From Methylobacterium sp. 2A (GTDB lineage Bacteria; Pseudomonadota; Alphaproteobacteria; Rhizobiales; Beijerinckiaceae), in NCBI RefSeq assembly GCF_009806555.1, contig NZ_VUOK01000054.1, forward strand, positions 62,001 to 126,000: DNA of 64,000 nucleotides, read 5' to 3'. Positions 7,826 to 17,394 of this stretch are shown here, piece after piece; positions within the stretch are counted from its first letter, which is position 1; every line of letters starts with the position of its first letter. Made by a program: the position numbers and the translations under genes. A model generated the notes under the pieces. That model saw only the letters and a program-made list of their open reading frames with translations. It did no database searches and was not told the DNA's origin.

Positions 7826-10800
7826 CTATGCCGCCGCCGGCTGGCCCTCCGGCTCCAGGTAATCCTGCACCGGCTGCGCCGGGCCGTTACGCATCAGCAC
7901 GTAGAGGAACGGCACGAGCAGCAGCGTCGCCGGCGTCGCGAAGGCGATGCCGCCCATCACGGCGCGGGCCAAAGCCGCATTCTGCTCGCCGCCCTCCCCG
8001 GTGCCGAGCGCCATCGGGATCAGCCCCAAAAACATCGCCGAGGCGGTCATCAGCACCGGGCGCAGCCGCGTCTCGCCCGCGGTGATCGCCGCCTCCACGG
8101 CGCTGCAGCCCGTCGCCTCCCGGTGCTCCTTGGCGAAGGTCACGAGCAGGATCGAGTTCGCCGAGGCGATGCCCACCGACATGATCGCCCCGAAGATCGA
8201 CGGGATCGAGAAGGCGGTCCCGGTGATGAACAGCGCGAAGGTGATGCCGCAGAAGGCCATCGGCAGGGCGGCGATCACCACGAACGGGTCGCCCCAGCTC
8301 TGGTAGTTCACTGCCATCAACAGGTAGACGGCGATCAGCGCGATGCCGAGGCCGATCTCCAGGCGGAAGAAGGCCGAGCGCATGTTCTCGATCTGGCCGC
8401 GCACCGCGATCCTGTCGGGCGCCTCCAGATTCGTCTGCTCGTCCTGCACGATCGCATCGATGTCGCGGGCGACCGAGCCGAGGTCGCGGTCCTGCACCGA
8501 GGCGAAGATGTCGAAGGTCGGCTGGATGTTGACGTGGCTGATCATGGTCTGCGTCGGCGTCCGGCGCAGGTCGGCGAGGCTGGAGAGCAGGGTCAGAACG
8601 CCGGGGCCGGAGCCCGAGGTCGCGGCGGCGCGCACGAACATCGGCGTGTTGCGCAGGTCGTTCAGGGAGCTGTTGCGGTATTCGGGCGTCTGCACCCAGA
8701 GCTGATAGGGGATGCCGGTCTTCGGATCGGGCCAGAAGTTCGGCGTCACCTGATAGCTGCCGGACAGCGAGATGTTCATGTTCTGCGCCACCTGCTGCTC
8801 GGTCAGCCCGAGCTCGGAGGCGAGACGCCGGTCGACGTCGACGTAGAATTGCGGCTCGTTGACGATCTGCTGGAGATGGACGTCGACGAGGCCCTTGGTG
8901 TGCTTCAGCCGCTGGACGATGCGCTGGGCGACCTCCAGATCCTTCTCCTTGTGCCGGCCGGAGACCTGCACGTCGATCGGCGTGATGACGCCGAAATTCA
9001 GGATCTGGGTGATCATGTCGGCGGGCTGGAAATACACCGTCACGTCGGGGAAGCGCTTCATCAGTTCCGCGCGCAGGCGCTTCGTGTAGCCCGCCACCGA
9101 GCCGTGGCCCTCCTTGAGGCTGATCAGCATCTGGCCGTCGTTGTAGGAGACGAACGAGCCGTCCGAGAAAGCGAAATTGTAGTTAATTGACGGCAGGCCG
9201 ATATTGTCGAGGATCTGCTCGATCTCCCCCGCCGGGATCACGTCGCGGACCGTGTCCTCGATCTCGGCGAAGACCTGCTGCGTGGTCTCGATGCGCATGC
9301 CGGTGCGCGTGCGCAGATGCATGGTCATCTGGCTCGCCTCGATCTGCGGGAAGTAATCCTGGCCGACGAAGACGAACAGCAATCCGGTCATCCCGAGCAC
9401 CCCGCCGACGACGCCGAGGGTCACGATCCGGTGGCGCAGGACCGCGTGCAGCAGGCCGACATAGCCCCGGTGGAACCGGGCGAAGCCGCGCTCGAAGCCG
9501 CCGTGGATGCGGCCCGCAAGGCGCATCAGCGGAGCACCGGCGAGGCCGACGGCGCGCGCGATCCGGCCCCGGCGGGGCGGCTCCTGCCGCTCCCGATCCC
9601 TGGCGTGCTTCTGCCGGTATTCCGGCGCCACGATCACGTCGATCAGCAGCGGCACCAGGGTGCGCGACAGCAGGTAGGAGGTCAGCATCGCGAACACGAC
9701 CGCGAGCGCCTGCGGGGTGAACAGATACTTTGGCGTGTCGGTCAGCGCGAACACCGCCGTGAAGGCCGCGCAGATCGACAGGGTCGAGATCAGGGCGGGC
9801 TTCGCGATGCCGGCGGCGCCGTGGACCACGCTCTCGCGGAACGCCTCGCCCTCCTCGAACAGCCGGTAGGTGTTCTCGATCGCCACCGTGGCGTCGTCCA
9901 CCAGGATGCCGACCGCGAGCGCGAGGCCGCCCAGCGTCATCACGTTGATGGTCTCGCCGAGCGCCGCCAGCACCGCCAGCGAGGTCATCACGCAGAGCGG
10001 GATCGAGATCAGCACGATGATGGTCGAGCGCCAGGAGCCGAGGAACAGCAGGATCGCGAGGCCGGTCAGCGCCGCTGCGGTGAGCGCCTCGTGCAGCACG
10101 CCCTCGATGGCGTTCGAGACGAAGACCGACTGGTCGAAGAGCTGCTGGATCGACAGGCCCTCGGGCGCCGCCGCCCGGATCGTCGGCATCGCGGCCTTGA
10201 CGTTGTTCACGACGTTCAGCGTCGAGGCGGTGCCGTTCTTGATCACCTGCATCAGCACGGCCTGCTTGCCGTCGGCGCTCACCACGTTGATCTGCGGCGG
10301 GCCGCCGTCGCGGACATAGGCGACGTCGCGCACCAGAACCGGCTGGCCGGCCACCACCTTGATCGGCGCGAGGTTCAGGGTCTCGATCGAGGGCGGAGTG
10401 GCGTTGAGCTGGACCGGATATTGCTGCTCGCCGATCTTGGTGAGCCCGGACGGCACCGTCAGGTTCTGGGCCGTCATGGCGTTGGTGACGTCGAGCGGCG
10501 TGAGGCCCAGCGCCTGGAGGGCGTTGAGGTCGAGATCGACCATGATCTGCCGGGGCGCGCCGCCGAACGGAGCCGGCAGGGTCGAACCCGGCACCTGCGC
10601 GAGCGTCTGGCGGATCCGGTACTGGGCGTAGTCGTAGACCTCGTTGAGGCTCTGCTTGGCCGAGGTCAGGGCGAGCTGGATCACCGGCACCGAGGAGGCG
10701 GAGTAGCGCACGATCACCGGCGGCTGGGTGCCGGGGGGCATCACGGCGCGGATCGAGTTGGTCGAGGAGACCACCTGGGCGATCGCGAGATCGAGGCTTA

Positions 10801-11098
10801 CCGACGGGTCGAAGTAGATCCGCTGGACCGCGGTGCCCTGGAGGGTGGTCGATTCGGCGCGGCGGATGTTGTTGACGTTGTTGGAGATGCCGTACTCGGC
10901 ATAGGTGGTGATGCGCTGTTCCATCTCCGGCGCCGACAGGCCGGTATAGGTCCAGACGACCACGACCACCGGGATGTCGACCACCGGCAGCACGTCCTTC
11001 GGCGTGACGATGATCGCGCCGATGCCCCCCAGCATCATCAGCACCGCGAGCACGTAGGTCGTGATCCGGAACTTCAGGGCGTAGAGGACGAGGCCCAT
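7826..11098 (-). CDS. RND-family efflux transporter permease subunit (AcrB/HAE-1 like)
   Basis: A 1090-aa inner-membrane pump protein with the RND layout: TM1 near residues 10-30, a large periplasmic loop, TM2-7, a second large loop, and TM8-12. TM4 carries the proton-relay motif GILVDDATVAIENTY with both Asp residues. GGAG sits 5 bases before the ATG. It has no membrane fusion protein or outer-membrane channel beside it on either strand, so it would need partners encoded elsewhere. The substrate is unknown; drugs, solvents or metabolites are all possible, while the heavy-metal subfamily is less likely from the TM4 motif. Confidence 0.92.
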   Translation of the reverse strand: MGLVLYALKFRITTYVLAVLMMLGGIGAIIVTPKDVLPVVDIPVVVVVWTYTGLSAPEMEQRITTYAEYGISNNVNNIRRAESTTLQGTAVQRIYFDPSVSLDLAIAQVVSSTNSIRAVMPPGTQPPVIVRYSASSVPVIQLALTSAKQSLNEVYDYAQYRIRQTLAQVPGSTLPAPFGGAPRQIMVDLDLNALQALGLTPLDVTNAMTAQNLTVPSGLTKIGEQQYPVQLNATPPSIETLNLAPIKVVAGQPVLVRDVAYVRDGGPPQINVVSADGKQAVLMQVIKNGTASTLNVVNNVKAAMPTIRAAAPEGLSIQQLFDQSVFVSNAIEGVLHEALTAAALTGLAILLFLGSWRSTIIVLISIPLCVMTSLAVLAALGETINVMTLGGLALAVGILVDDATVAIENTYRLFEEGEAFRESVVHGAAGIAKPALISTLSICAAFTAVFALTDTPKYLFTPQALAVVFAMLTSYLLSRTLVPLLIDVIVAPEYRQKHARDRERQEPPRRGRIARAVGLAGAPLMRLAGRIHGGFERGFARFHRGYVGLLHAVLRHRIVTLGVVGGVLGMTGLLFVFVGQDYFPQIEASQMTMHLRTRTGMRIETTQQVFAEIEDTVRDVIPAGEIEQILDNIGLPSINYNFAFSDGSFVSYNDGQMLISLKEGHGSVAGYTKRLRAELMKRFPDVTVYFQPADMITQILNFGVITPIDVQVSGRHKEKDLEVAQRIVQRLKHTKGLVDVHLQQIVNEPQFYVDVDRRLASELGLTEQQVAQNMNISLSGSYQVTPNFWPDPKTGIPYQLWVQTPEYRNSSLNDLRNTPMFVRAAATSGSGPGVLTLLSSLADLRRTPTQTMISHVNIQPTFDIFASVQDRDLGSVARDIDAIVQDEQTNLEAPDRIAVRGQIENMRSAFFRLEIGLGIALIAVYLLMAVNYQSWGDPFVVIAALPMAFCGITFALFITGTAFSIPSIFGAIMSVGIASANSILLVTFAKEHREATGCSAVEAAITAGETRLRPVLMTASAMFLGLIPMALGTGEGGEQNAALARAVMGGIAFATPATLLLVPFLYVLMRNGPAQPVQDYLEPEGQPAAA

Positions 11099-11238
11099 GC
11101 GGTCTCCGCCGGCCGGCACGGGGCCGGCAATTCCGCGTTGTGTACCGGCGAGCCGTTACACCCGGACTGTTTCGCTATCACGTCCGGGCAGGCAAGGTGC
11201 GGGCCGTGACGCCGCAGGGCGTCGCGGGGGCGGGCGGA

Positions 11239-11673
11239 TCAGCGCAGCAGGGCGGACTTGTCGACCTGCAGCGCCCCGGCGATCTCGTCGAGCGCCGTAT
11301 GCTCGACCGCGCTGATCCCGTCGATGTCCGCCACGTCGGCGCCGATCAGGAACACGTCCTGCCGCTGCTCGATCGGCCGCTCCGCGATGGCGCCGACGAG
11401 GCGCAGGTTCTCCAGCCGGCCGGCCCGGGTCTTGGCCCGGGCGATCGCCTCGTAGAGTTCCTGCTCGACCCGCAGGGTGTCGTAGGATTTCTCGAGGATC
11501 GGGTTGGCGCGGATCCCGCTGATGGCCGATTCGATCTCCTCCTCGGCCACGTCGCCATCCGCCACGATGACGTTGGCGGCGGACGAGACCGCGGCCTGCA
11601 GAAAGACGGCGTCGCCCGCATACGACATGATCGTGCGGCCGAACCGAAGGATGGCGTCCTGGAAAATGCTCAT
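11239..11673 (-). CDS. TerB-like (tellurite-resistance fold) protein
   Basis: A 144-aa soluble all-helical protein. The segment VIVADGDVAEEEIESAISGI resembles the acidic metal-binding helix pair of TerB and DjlA domains, followed by further helices ending LQVDKSALLR. There are no other ter genes nearby, so a tellurite role should not be assumed; stand-alone TerB proteins are linked to membrane-associated stress responses. It lies on the same strand as the RND gene, 140 bp upstream of it. Confidence 0.7.
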   Translation of the reverse strand: MSIFQDAILRFGRTIMSYAGDAVFLQAAVSSAANVIVADGDVAEEEIESAISGIRANPILEKSYDTLRVEQELYEAIARAKTRAGRLENLRLVGAIAERPIEQRQDVFLIGADVADIDGISAVEHTALDEIAGALQVDKSALLR

Positions 11674-11756
11674 GCCGACTCCCGTCCGGTCGGAAATGGC
11701 GGATATTGTGGCCGCCGAGTCAAGATGTGGCCGAGCTTGTATCGGGGATGCCGGTC

Positions 11757-11957
11757 TCAGGTGGCGGGTTCGTGCCCCGGCCAGTCCCGTCCGAGATGGG
11801 CCGCCACGCGGGCCGGATCGTCGCCGACCGCCGCCACCGCGGCCTCGACCTGCTCCACCGGCACCATGAACCGGCGCGCCCAGTAGGCCCGCTCCCAGGC
11901 ATGGGCGACGTTCACGGCCCTGGGCTCGGCCGGTTCCTGCACGCTCTCGTCGGCCAT
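11757..11957 (-). CDS. DUF3606-like small protein
   Basis: A 66-aa protein starting at an ATG with GGAGG 7 bases upstream. The central part WARRFMVPVEQVEAAVAAVGDDPARVAAHL resembles the short DUF3606 helical module: an aromatic start, a predicted helix, then AVxxVGxxxxxVxxxL. The N-terminus is acidic and polar, with no signal or membrane segment. The family has no known function. Confidence 0.55.
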   Translation of the reverse strand: MADESVQEPAEPRAVNVAHAWERAYWARRFMVPVEQVEAAVAAVGDDPARVAAHLGRDWPGHEPAT

Positions 11958-12030
11958 CGGCCCTCCGCGTCTCGCGAGGGCTGATGGCCCCCGGCGTGAC
12001 AAACGCCGACCGGGGCCGATCGGGTCCGGA

Positions 12031-12252
12031 TCAGCAGCAGCGGAAGCCCGAGGTGTTGCCGACCCCGAAGCGGGCATTCTCGCGATTGCGGAAGAACTCC
12101 AGCTCGGTCATCGGCGCCCGGTCGGGATGGGTGCGGCGGATATGCTCGGCATAGGCCGCGTAATCCCCCTGGCCCACCATCAGCCGGGCGCCGTCGCAGA
12201 CGCATTTGGACAGCGTCCGGAGGCGGTCCCGCAGGTTCGACGGCTGCAGCAT
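12031..12252 (-). CDS. YbdD/YjiX family small protein, partner of CstA
   Basis: A 73-aa protein of the DUF466 family, with the typical segments GDYAAYAEHIRRTHPDR, PMTELEFFRNRENARF and a Cys-rich end SGFRCC. Homologues are encoded directly after cstA or btsT in many bacteria and are thought to assist that carrier. Here it follows cstA by 4 bases on the same strand, which supports translational coupling and the family call. Confidence 0.88.
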   Translation of the reverse strand: MLQPSNLRDRLRTLSKCVCDGARLMVGQGDYAAYAEHIRRTHPDRAPMTELEFFRNRENARFGVGNTSGFRCC

Positions 12253-12256
12253 GCGC

Positions 12257-14317
12257 CTATTCCGCCGCGACCAGGCGCGGCTCGGTCTCCAGCGCGGTCC
12301 AGCGATCGGCGCGCCACGCCTTCAGGCAGGCCGCGATGCCGAAACCCGCGATGGCGACGACGAGGCCGATGAACAGGGCCGCCAGCACCGCGTCGATCCG
12401 GTCGTTGAGGATGATCTGGCTCATCTGGTCGGCGTTCTTGGCCGGCGCCAGGATCTTGCCCTCGGCGGCGGCCCCCGCGTAGCGCTCGGCATGGGCCAGG
12501 AACCCGATCTTCGGGTCGGCGGAGAAGATCTTCTGCCAGCCCGCCGTGAGGGTGCACAGGCACAGCCACGCGGTCGGGATGATGGTCACGAACGCGTAGC
12601 GCTCGCGCTTCATCTTGAAGATCACCACCGTGCAGAGCGTCAGCGCCACCGCGGCCAGCATCTGGTTCGAGATGCCGAAGAGCGGCCACAGGGTGTTGAT
12701 GCCGCCGAGCGGGTCGGTCACGCCCTGGTACAGGAAGTAGCCCCAGGCCCCCACCGAGATGGCGGTGGCCGCGATGCTCGGCCCCCACGACGTGGTGTTC
12801 TTGAACGACGGCACCGCCAGCGCGACGAGGTCCTGCACCATGAACCGGCAGGCGCGGGTGCCCGCATCCACGGCCGTGAGGATGAACAAGGCCTCGAACA
12901 GGATCGCGAAATGGTACCAGAAGGCCATCATCGCCTTGCCGCCGATGGCCGACGAGATGATGTGGGCCATGCCGACCGCGAGCGTCGGTGCGCCGCCGGC
13001 GCGGGAGATGATGGTGCGCTCGCCGACATCGGCGGCGGTCTGGGTGATGATCTCGGGCGTCGTGGCGAAGCCGAGCTTGGTCACGGCCGCGGCTGCCGTC
13101 TCCGGCGTGGTGCCGATGAGCGCCGCGGGCGCGTTCATGGTGAAGTAGACGCCCGGATCGATCACGCAGGCCGAGACCAGGGCCATGATCGCCACGAAGG
13201 ATTCCATCAGCATGCCGCCATAGCCGATGAAGCGGGCATCCGCCTCGCTGGCGATCAGCTTCGGCGTGGTGCCGGACGAGATCAGCGCGTGGAAACCCGA
13301 GACGGAACCGCACGCGATGGTGATGAACAGGAACGGGAACAGGCTGCCCGCCCAGACCGGGCCGGTGCCGTCCACGAATTTGGTGATCGCCGGCATCTGC
13401 ACGTGCGGGGCAACGAAGGCGATGCCCAGCGCGAGCCCCACGATGGTGCCGATCTTGAGGAAGGTCGACAGGTAGTCGCGCGGGGCGAGCAGCAGCCAGA
13501 CCGGCAGGATCGAGGCGACGAAGCCGTAGCCGATCAGCATCCAGCAGAGCTGCGGACCCGTGAAGGTGAAGGCCGGCCCCCAGACCGGACTCGACGCCAC
13601 GGAGCCACCGGCCACGATCGCCAGCATCAGCAGGACGAAGCCGAGGATCGAGACCTCGCCGATCCGGCCGGGGCGGATGGACCGGGAATAGACGCCCATC
13701 AGCATGGCGATCGGGATCGTCGACATCACCGTGAAGGTGCCCCAGGGGCTCTCGGCGAGCGCCTTGACGACGATCAGCGCCAGCACGGCGAGCAGGATCA
13801 CCATGATCAGGAAGGTGCCGAACAGGGCGATGATGCCGGGAATCGTGCCGAGCTCGGCCCGGATCAGCTCGCCGAGCGACCGGCCGTCCCGGCGCATCGA
13901 CACGAACAGGACCATGAAGTCCTGCACGGCGCCGGCGAGCACCACGCCGGCCAGGATCCAGAGCATGCCGGGCAGGTAGCCCATCTGGGCCGCGAGCACC
14001 GGGCCGACCAGCGGGCCCGCCCCCGCGATCGCCGCGAAATGGTGGCCGAACAGCACGCCGCGGTTGGTGGGCACGTAATCGAGCCCGTCATTGTGGCGCA
14101 CGGCCGGCGTCACGCGCTTGGGATCGAGCCGCATCACCTTGTCGGCGATGAATTTCGCGTAGTAGCGGTAGGCGATCAGGTAGACGCAGACGGCCGCGAC
14201 CACGATCCAGAGGGCGTTGATCGTCTCGCCCCGCTGGCTCGCCACGATCGCCAGTGCCGCGGCGCCGAGCGCGCCCACCAGGGCCCAGGGCCCATGCCTG
14301 CTGACCGCCGTACCCAT
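12257..14317 (-). CDS. cstA: Carbon starvation protein A (CstA/BtsT family pyruvate/peptide carrier)
   Basis: A 686-aa membrane protein with about 16-18 hydrophobic segments. Family marks include RGVLFGHHFAAIAGAGPLVGP near residue 80, FISC-type segments around SGTTPKLI, and the C-terminal loop with AERYAGAAAEGKIL. Characterised members take up pyruvate (BtsT) or peptides and pyruvate (CstA). GGGAGGAAACG precedes the ATG. The leader contains the possible hairpin CTCGGG/CCCGAG at 14345-14363. Divergent genes on the other side encode DUF3311 and MctP, another carboxylate carrier, so pyruvate or lactate uptake is the likely theme. Confidence 0.93.
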   Translation of the reverse strand: MGTAVSRHGPWALVGALGAAALAIVASQRGETINALWIVVAAVCVYLIAYRYYAKFIADKVMRLDPKRVTPAVRHNDGLDYVPTNRGVLFGHHFAAIAGAGPLVGPVLAAQMGYLPGMLWILAGVVLAGAVQDFMVLFVSMRRDGRSLGELIRAELGTIPGIIALFGTFLIMVILLAVLALIVVKALAESPWGTFTVMSTIPIAMLMGVYSRSIRPGRIGEVSILGFVLLMLAIVAGGSVASSPVWGPAFTFTGPQLCWMLIGYGFVASILPVWLLLAPRDYLSTFLKIGTIVGLALGIAFVAPHVQMPAITKFVDGTGPVWAGSLFPFLFITIACGSVSGFHALISSGTTPKLIASEADARFIGYGGMLMESFVAIMALVSACVIDPGVYFTMNAPAALIGTTPETAAAAVTKLGFATTPEIITQTAADVGERTIISRAGGAPTLAVGMAHIISSAIGGKAMMAFWYHFAILFEALFILTAVDAGTRACRFMVQDLVALAVPSFKNTTSWGPSIAATAISVGAWGYFLYQGVTDPLGGINTLWPLFGISNQMLAAVALTLCTVVIFKMKRERYAFVTIIPTAWLCLCTLTAGWQKIFSADPKIGFLAHAERYAGAAAEGKILAPAKNADQMSQIILNDRIDAVLAALFIGLVVAIAGFGIAACLKAWRADRWTALETEPRLVAAE

Positions 14318-14531
14318 CGTTTCCTCCCAGATTGCCGCCTTGGACTCGGGCGGCTCCCCCGAGCCCCCGGCCGGGATTCGTGGATCCCGTGCGACAGCTT
14401 CAGTTTATCCTATTCACCTCCCGTTGACGCAAGCGATCTGAGCTGTGATGCAGCGATCCAGACCGCACGATGACCGCTGCCTGTAACAGCGGACATTCGT
14501 CACGGACCTGTTCTCCTCACCGGGCCGGATC

Positions 14532-14729
14532 ATGGAAACCCGACGCCGCTCGCCGCTGATGTGGCTTCTCCTGCTGCCCTTCCTGGGGCTTCTCTGGGTG
14601 CCGTTCTACAACCAGCACGATCCGATGCTGTTCGGCTTTCCGTTCTTCTACTGGTACCAGCTGGCCTGGGTGCCGCTGACCTCGCTGATCCTCTACGTCG
14701 TCTACCGGGCCGTGCGCGATGACCGCTGA
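14532..14729 (+). CDS. DUF3311 small membrane protein, MctP partner
   Basis: A 65-aa protein with two transmembrane helices (residues about 8-26 and 40-60) and the family pattern PFLGLLWVPFYN...FPFFYWYQLAWVPL. It overlaps the start of mctP by 11 bases, the usual arrangement for the small subunit that accompanies SSS-family carriers. The ATG at 14532 follows the divergent region shared with cstA. Confidence 0.88.
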   Translation: METRRRSPLMWLLLLPFLGLLWVPFYNQHDPMLFGFPFFYWYQLAWVPLTSLILYVVYRAVRDDR

Positions 14730-16209
14730 TCTCGACATTCCGGCACTGTCGGTCTTCGTCTTCTTCTTCCTGCTGGTGACCGTGATGGGCTTCGTGGCCG
14801 CGCGCTGGCGCCGGCCCGAGACGCTCGCCCATCTCGACGAATGGGGCCTGGGCGGGCGCAAATTCGGCACCTGGATCACGTGGTTCCTGATCGGCGGCGA
14901 CTTCTACACCGCCTACACGGTCATCGCGGTGCCGGCGCTCGTCTACGCGGTCGGCGCCTACGGCTTCTTCGCGCTGCCCTACACGATCATCGTCTATCCG
15001 TTCGTCTTCGCGGTGATGCCGGTCCTGTGGCAGGCCGCCAAGGACAAGGGCTACGTCACGGCTGGCGACGTCGTGTACGGCACCTACGGCTCGCGCACGC
15101 TCGAACTCGCGGTCGCGCTCACCGGCGTGGTCGCCACCATGCCCTACATCGCGCTCCAGCTGATCGGCATGGAGGTGGCCATCAAGGCGCTGGGGCTGCA
15201 CGGCGAGGTGCCGCTGATCCTCGCCTTCCTGGTGCTGGCCTTCTACACCTACTCGTCGGGCCTGCGCGCGCCGGCGCTGATCGCCTTCGTCAAGGACATC
15301 ATGATCTACGTCGTGGTGCTGGTGGCGGTGGCGATCGTGCCCTCGAAGCTCGGCGGCTACGGCGCGGTGTTCGACGCGGCCGACGCCGCCTTCAAGGCCA
15401 AGGGCTCGGGCGGCATCCTGCTGAGCCCGGCGCAGATCCTGCCCTACGCGTCGCTCGCGCTCGGCTCGGCGCTCGCGGCCTTCATGTACCCGCATACGCT
15501 CACCGGCATCTTCGCCTCCTCGGGCAGCAACACGATCCGCAAGAACGCGGTGCTGCTGCCGGCCTACACGCTGCTCCTCGGCCTGCTCGCGATGCTCGGC
15601 TACATGGGCCACGCGGCCGGCCTGAAGGTGACGAGCAACAACGACGTCGTGCCGGCCCTGTTCAAGACCCTGTTCCCGGGCTGGTTCGCGGGCTTCGCCT
15701 TCGCGGCGATCGCGATCGGCGCCCTGGTGCCGGCGGCGGTGATGTCGATCGGCGCGGCCAACCTGTTCTCGCGCAACGTCTGGAAGGCCTACGTCAACCC
15801 GAACGTCACCCCGTCGGGCGAGGCGCAGGTCGCCAAGATCACCTCGATGCTGGTCAAGATCGGCGCCCTGGTGGCGATCCTGGTCCTGCCGACGCAGTTC
15901 GCCCTCGACCTGCAGTTGCTCGGCGGTCTGTGGATCCTGCAGACCCTGCCGGCCCTGGTCTTCGGCCTCTACGTTTCGTGGTTCCGCGCGCCGGCGCTGC
16001 TGGCGGGCTGGGCGGTCGGCTTCGTGACCGGCAGCCTCATCGCGTGGTCGGACGGGCTGAAGCCCCTGCACACGCTCACCGTCGGCGACGCGAAGCTCAC
16101 GCTCTATACCGGGCTCCTGGCGCTCGCCGTGAACATCGTCGTGGCGGTGGTGGTGAACGCGGTGCTGACCCTGGGCGGCCGGAATCCGGCCGTCGCGGCG
16201 GGCCGCTGA
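14719..16209 (+). CDS. mctP: Monocarboxylate uptake permease MctP (sodium:solute symporter family)
   Basis: A 496-aa carrier with about 13 transmembrane helices. SSS signatures are seen in DEWGLGGRKFGTWITWFLIGGDFYTAYT (about residues 35-62) and in the TM6-TM8 region with PHTLTGIFASSGSNTIRKNA. MctP of Rhizobium imports lactate, pyruvate and alanine. The DUF3311 overlap and the divergent cstA-ybdD support a monocarboxylate role. No mctRS two-component genes are adjacent, so control must come from elsewhere. Confidence 0.9.
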   Translation: MTADLDIPALSVFVFFFLLVTVMGFVAARWRRPETLAHLDEWGLGGRKFGTWITWFLIGGDFYTAYTVIAVPALVYAVGAYGFFALPYTIIVYPFVFAVMPVLWQAAKDKGYVTAGDVVYGTYGSRTLELAVALTGVVATMPYIALQLIGMEVAIKALGLHGEVPLILAFLVLAFYTYSSGLRAPALIAFVKDIMIYVVVLVAVAIVPSKLGGYGAVFDAADAAFKAKGSGGILLSPAQILPYASLALGSALAAFMYPHTLTGIFASSGSNTIRKNAVLLPAYTLLLGLLAMLGYMGHAAGLKVTSNNDVVPALFKTLFPGWFAGFAFAAIAIGALVPAAVMSIGAANLFSRNVWKAYVNPNVTPSGEAQVAKITSMLVKIGALVAILVLPTQFALDLQLLGGLWILQTLPALVFGLYVSWFRAPALLAGWAVGFVTGSLIAWSDGLKPLHTLTVGDAKLTLYTGLLALAVNIVVAVVVNAVLTLGGRNPAVAAGR

Positions 16210-16240
16210 GCCCGCCTGGATCCTGTTCGAGGAGAGCACA

Positions 16241-17110
16241 ATGGCGAAGGTCGCATTCCTGGGTCTCGGCGTGATGGGCGGCCCGATGGCGGGCCACCTC
16301 GCCAAGAAGGGGGGCCACGACGTCACCGTCTACAACCGCACCACGCCGAAGGCGGAAGCCTGGGTGAAGACCTATGGCGGCGCCTTCGCGCCGACGCCCC
16401 GGCAGGCCGCCGAGGGCGCCGAGATCGTGTTCGCCTGCGTCGGCAACGACGACGACCTGCGCAGCGTCGTGCTGAGCGCGGACGGGGCGCTCGCCGGCAT
16501 GAAGCCCGGCGCGATCTTCGTGGACCACACCACGGCCTCGGCCGAGGTCGCGCGGGAACTCGCCGCGGCCGCGGAGGCCAAGGGGCTCGGCTTCATCGAC
16601 GCCCCGGTCTCGGGCGGCCAGGCCGGCGCCGAGAACGGCGTGCTCACCGTGATGTGCGGCGGCGACGCGGCGACCTACGGCAAGGTCGAGGGCGCGATCG
16701 GCGCCTATGCCCGGGCCTGCCGGCTGATGGGCCCGGCGGGTGCGGGCCAGCTCACCAAGATGGTCAACCAGATCTGCATCGCCGGTCTGGTCCAGGGCCT
16801 GTCGGAGGGCGTCCACTTCGCCAAGCGGGCCGGCCTCGACGTGGAGGCGGTGCTCGACGTGATCTCCAAGGGGGCCGCCGGCTCCTGGCAGATGGAGAAC
16901 CGCGGCAAGACCATGAATGCGGGCAAGTTCGACTTCGGCTTCGCGGTCGACTGGATGCGCAAGGATCTCGGCATCCTGCTCGACGAGGCCCGCCGCAACG
17001 GCGCGAAGCTGCCGGTCTCGGCCCTCGTCGACCAGTTCTACGCCGAGGTTCAGGCCATGGGCGGCAACCGCTGGGACACGTCGAGCCTCGTGGCGCGGCT
17101 GGAGCGCTGA
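16241..17110 (+). CDS. NAD(P)-dependent beta-hydroxyacid dehydrogenase (3-hydroxyisobutyrate dehydrogenase family)
   Basis: A 289-aa enzyme with an N-terminal Rossmann motif VAFLGLGVMGGPMAGHL (residues 4-20), the substrate-binding signature FIDAPVSGGQAGAENG near residue 119, and the catalytic Lys in GQLTKMVNQICIA near residue 170. The family covers 3-hydroxyisobutyrate, tartronate semialdehyde and related dehydrogenases; the exact substrate cannot be read from sequence. It starts 31 bases after mctP on the same strand with GGAGAG before the ATG, so it may be cotranscribed. Confidence 0.88.
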   Translation: MAKVAFLGLGVMGGPMAGHLAKKGGHDVTVYNRTTPKAEAWVKTYGGAFAPTPRQAAEGAEIVFACVGNDDDLRSVVLSADGALAGMKPGAIFVDHTTASAEVARELAAAAEAKGLGFIDAPVSGGQAGAENGVLTVMCGGDAATYGKVEGAIGAYARACRLMGPAGAGQLTKMVNQICIAGLVQGLSEGVHFAKRAGLDVEAVLDVISKGAAGSWQMENRGKTMNAGKFDFGFAVDWMRKDLGILLDEARRNGAKLPVSALVDQFYAEVQAMGGNRWDTSSLVARLER

Positions 17111-17394
17111 GAGACCCCTCCCCCTGTCGCGGTCCGTAAGGGGCGGAGACGGCACCGCGCCCTCTCCGTCCCTGCGGATCTCGGACTCATGCGGCTCAGC
17201 TGAGCGTCAAGGGCTCGGGAAGGCGGCGCATTTCTCCGTCCCCCTGCGGGCCGGGCTGTCGCCTTCGCGCCAAGAAAGCGAAGAGACCGAAGAGGGACGG
17301 ATCGTCCCGGGCGCGTGCGGTGGTAGGCCGGGTCTCGATCCGGGCGACGGCGGCGATGCCGGGGACAGCGATGTCCAAGCCTCGAACAGGCCTT

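Noticed and set aside
9317..11209. A 630-codon open frame on the plus strand over the RND gene
   Set aside because: Composition is typical of an antisense frame in G/C-rich DNA; the RND protein has complete family motifs.
12206..14473. A 755-codon open frame on the plus strand over cstA
   Set aside because: Rich in Arg, Asp, Gly and His with no motif; a high-GC shadow of the real membrane protein on the other strand.
14530..16326. A long minus-strand frame over DUF3311 and mctP
   Set aside because: Charged low-complexity shadow; the plus-strand genes overlap correctly and have known motifs.
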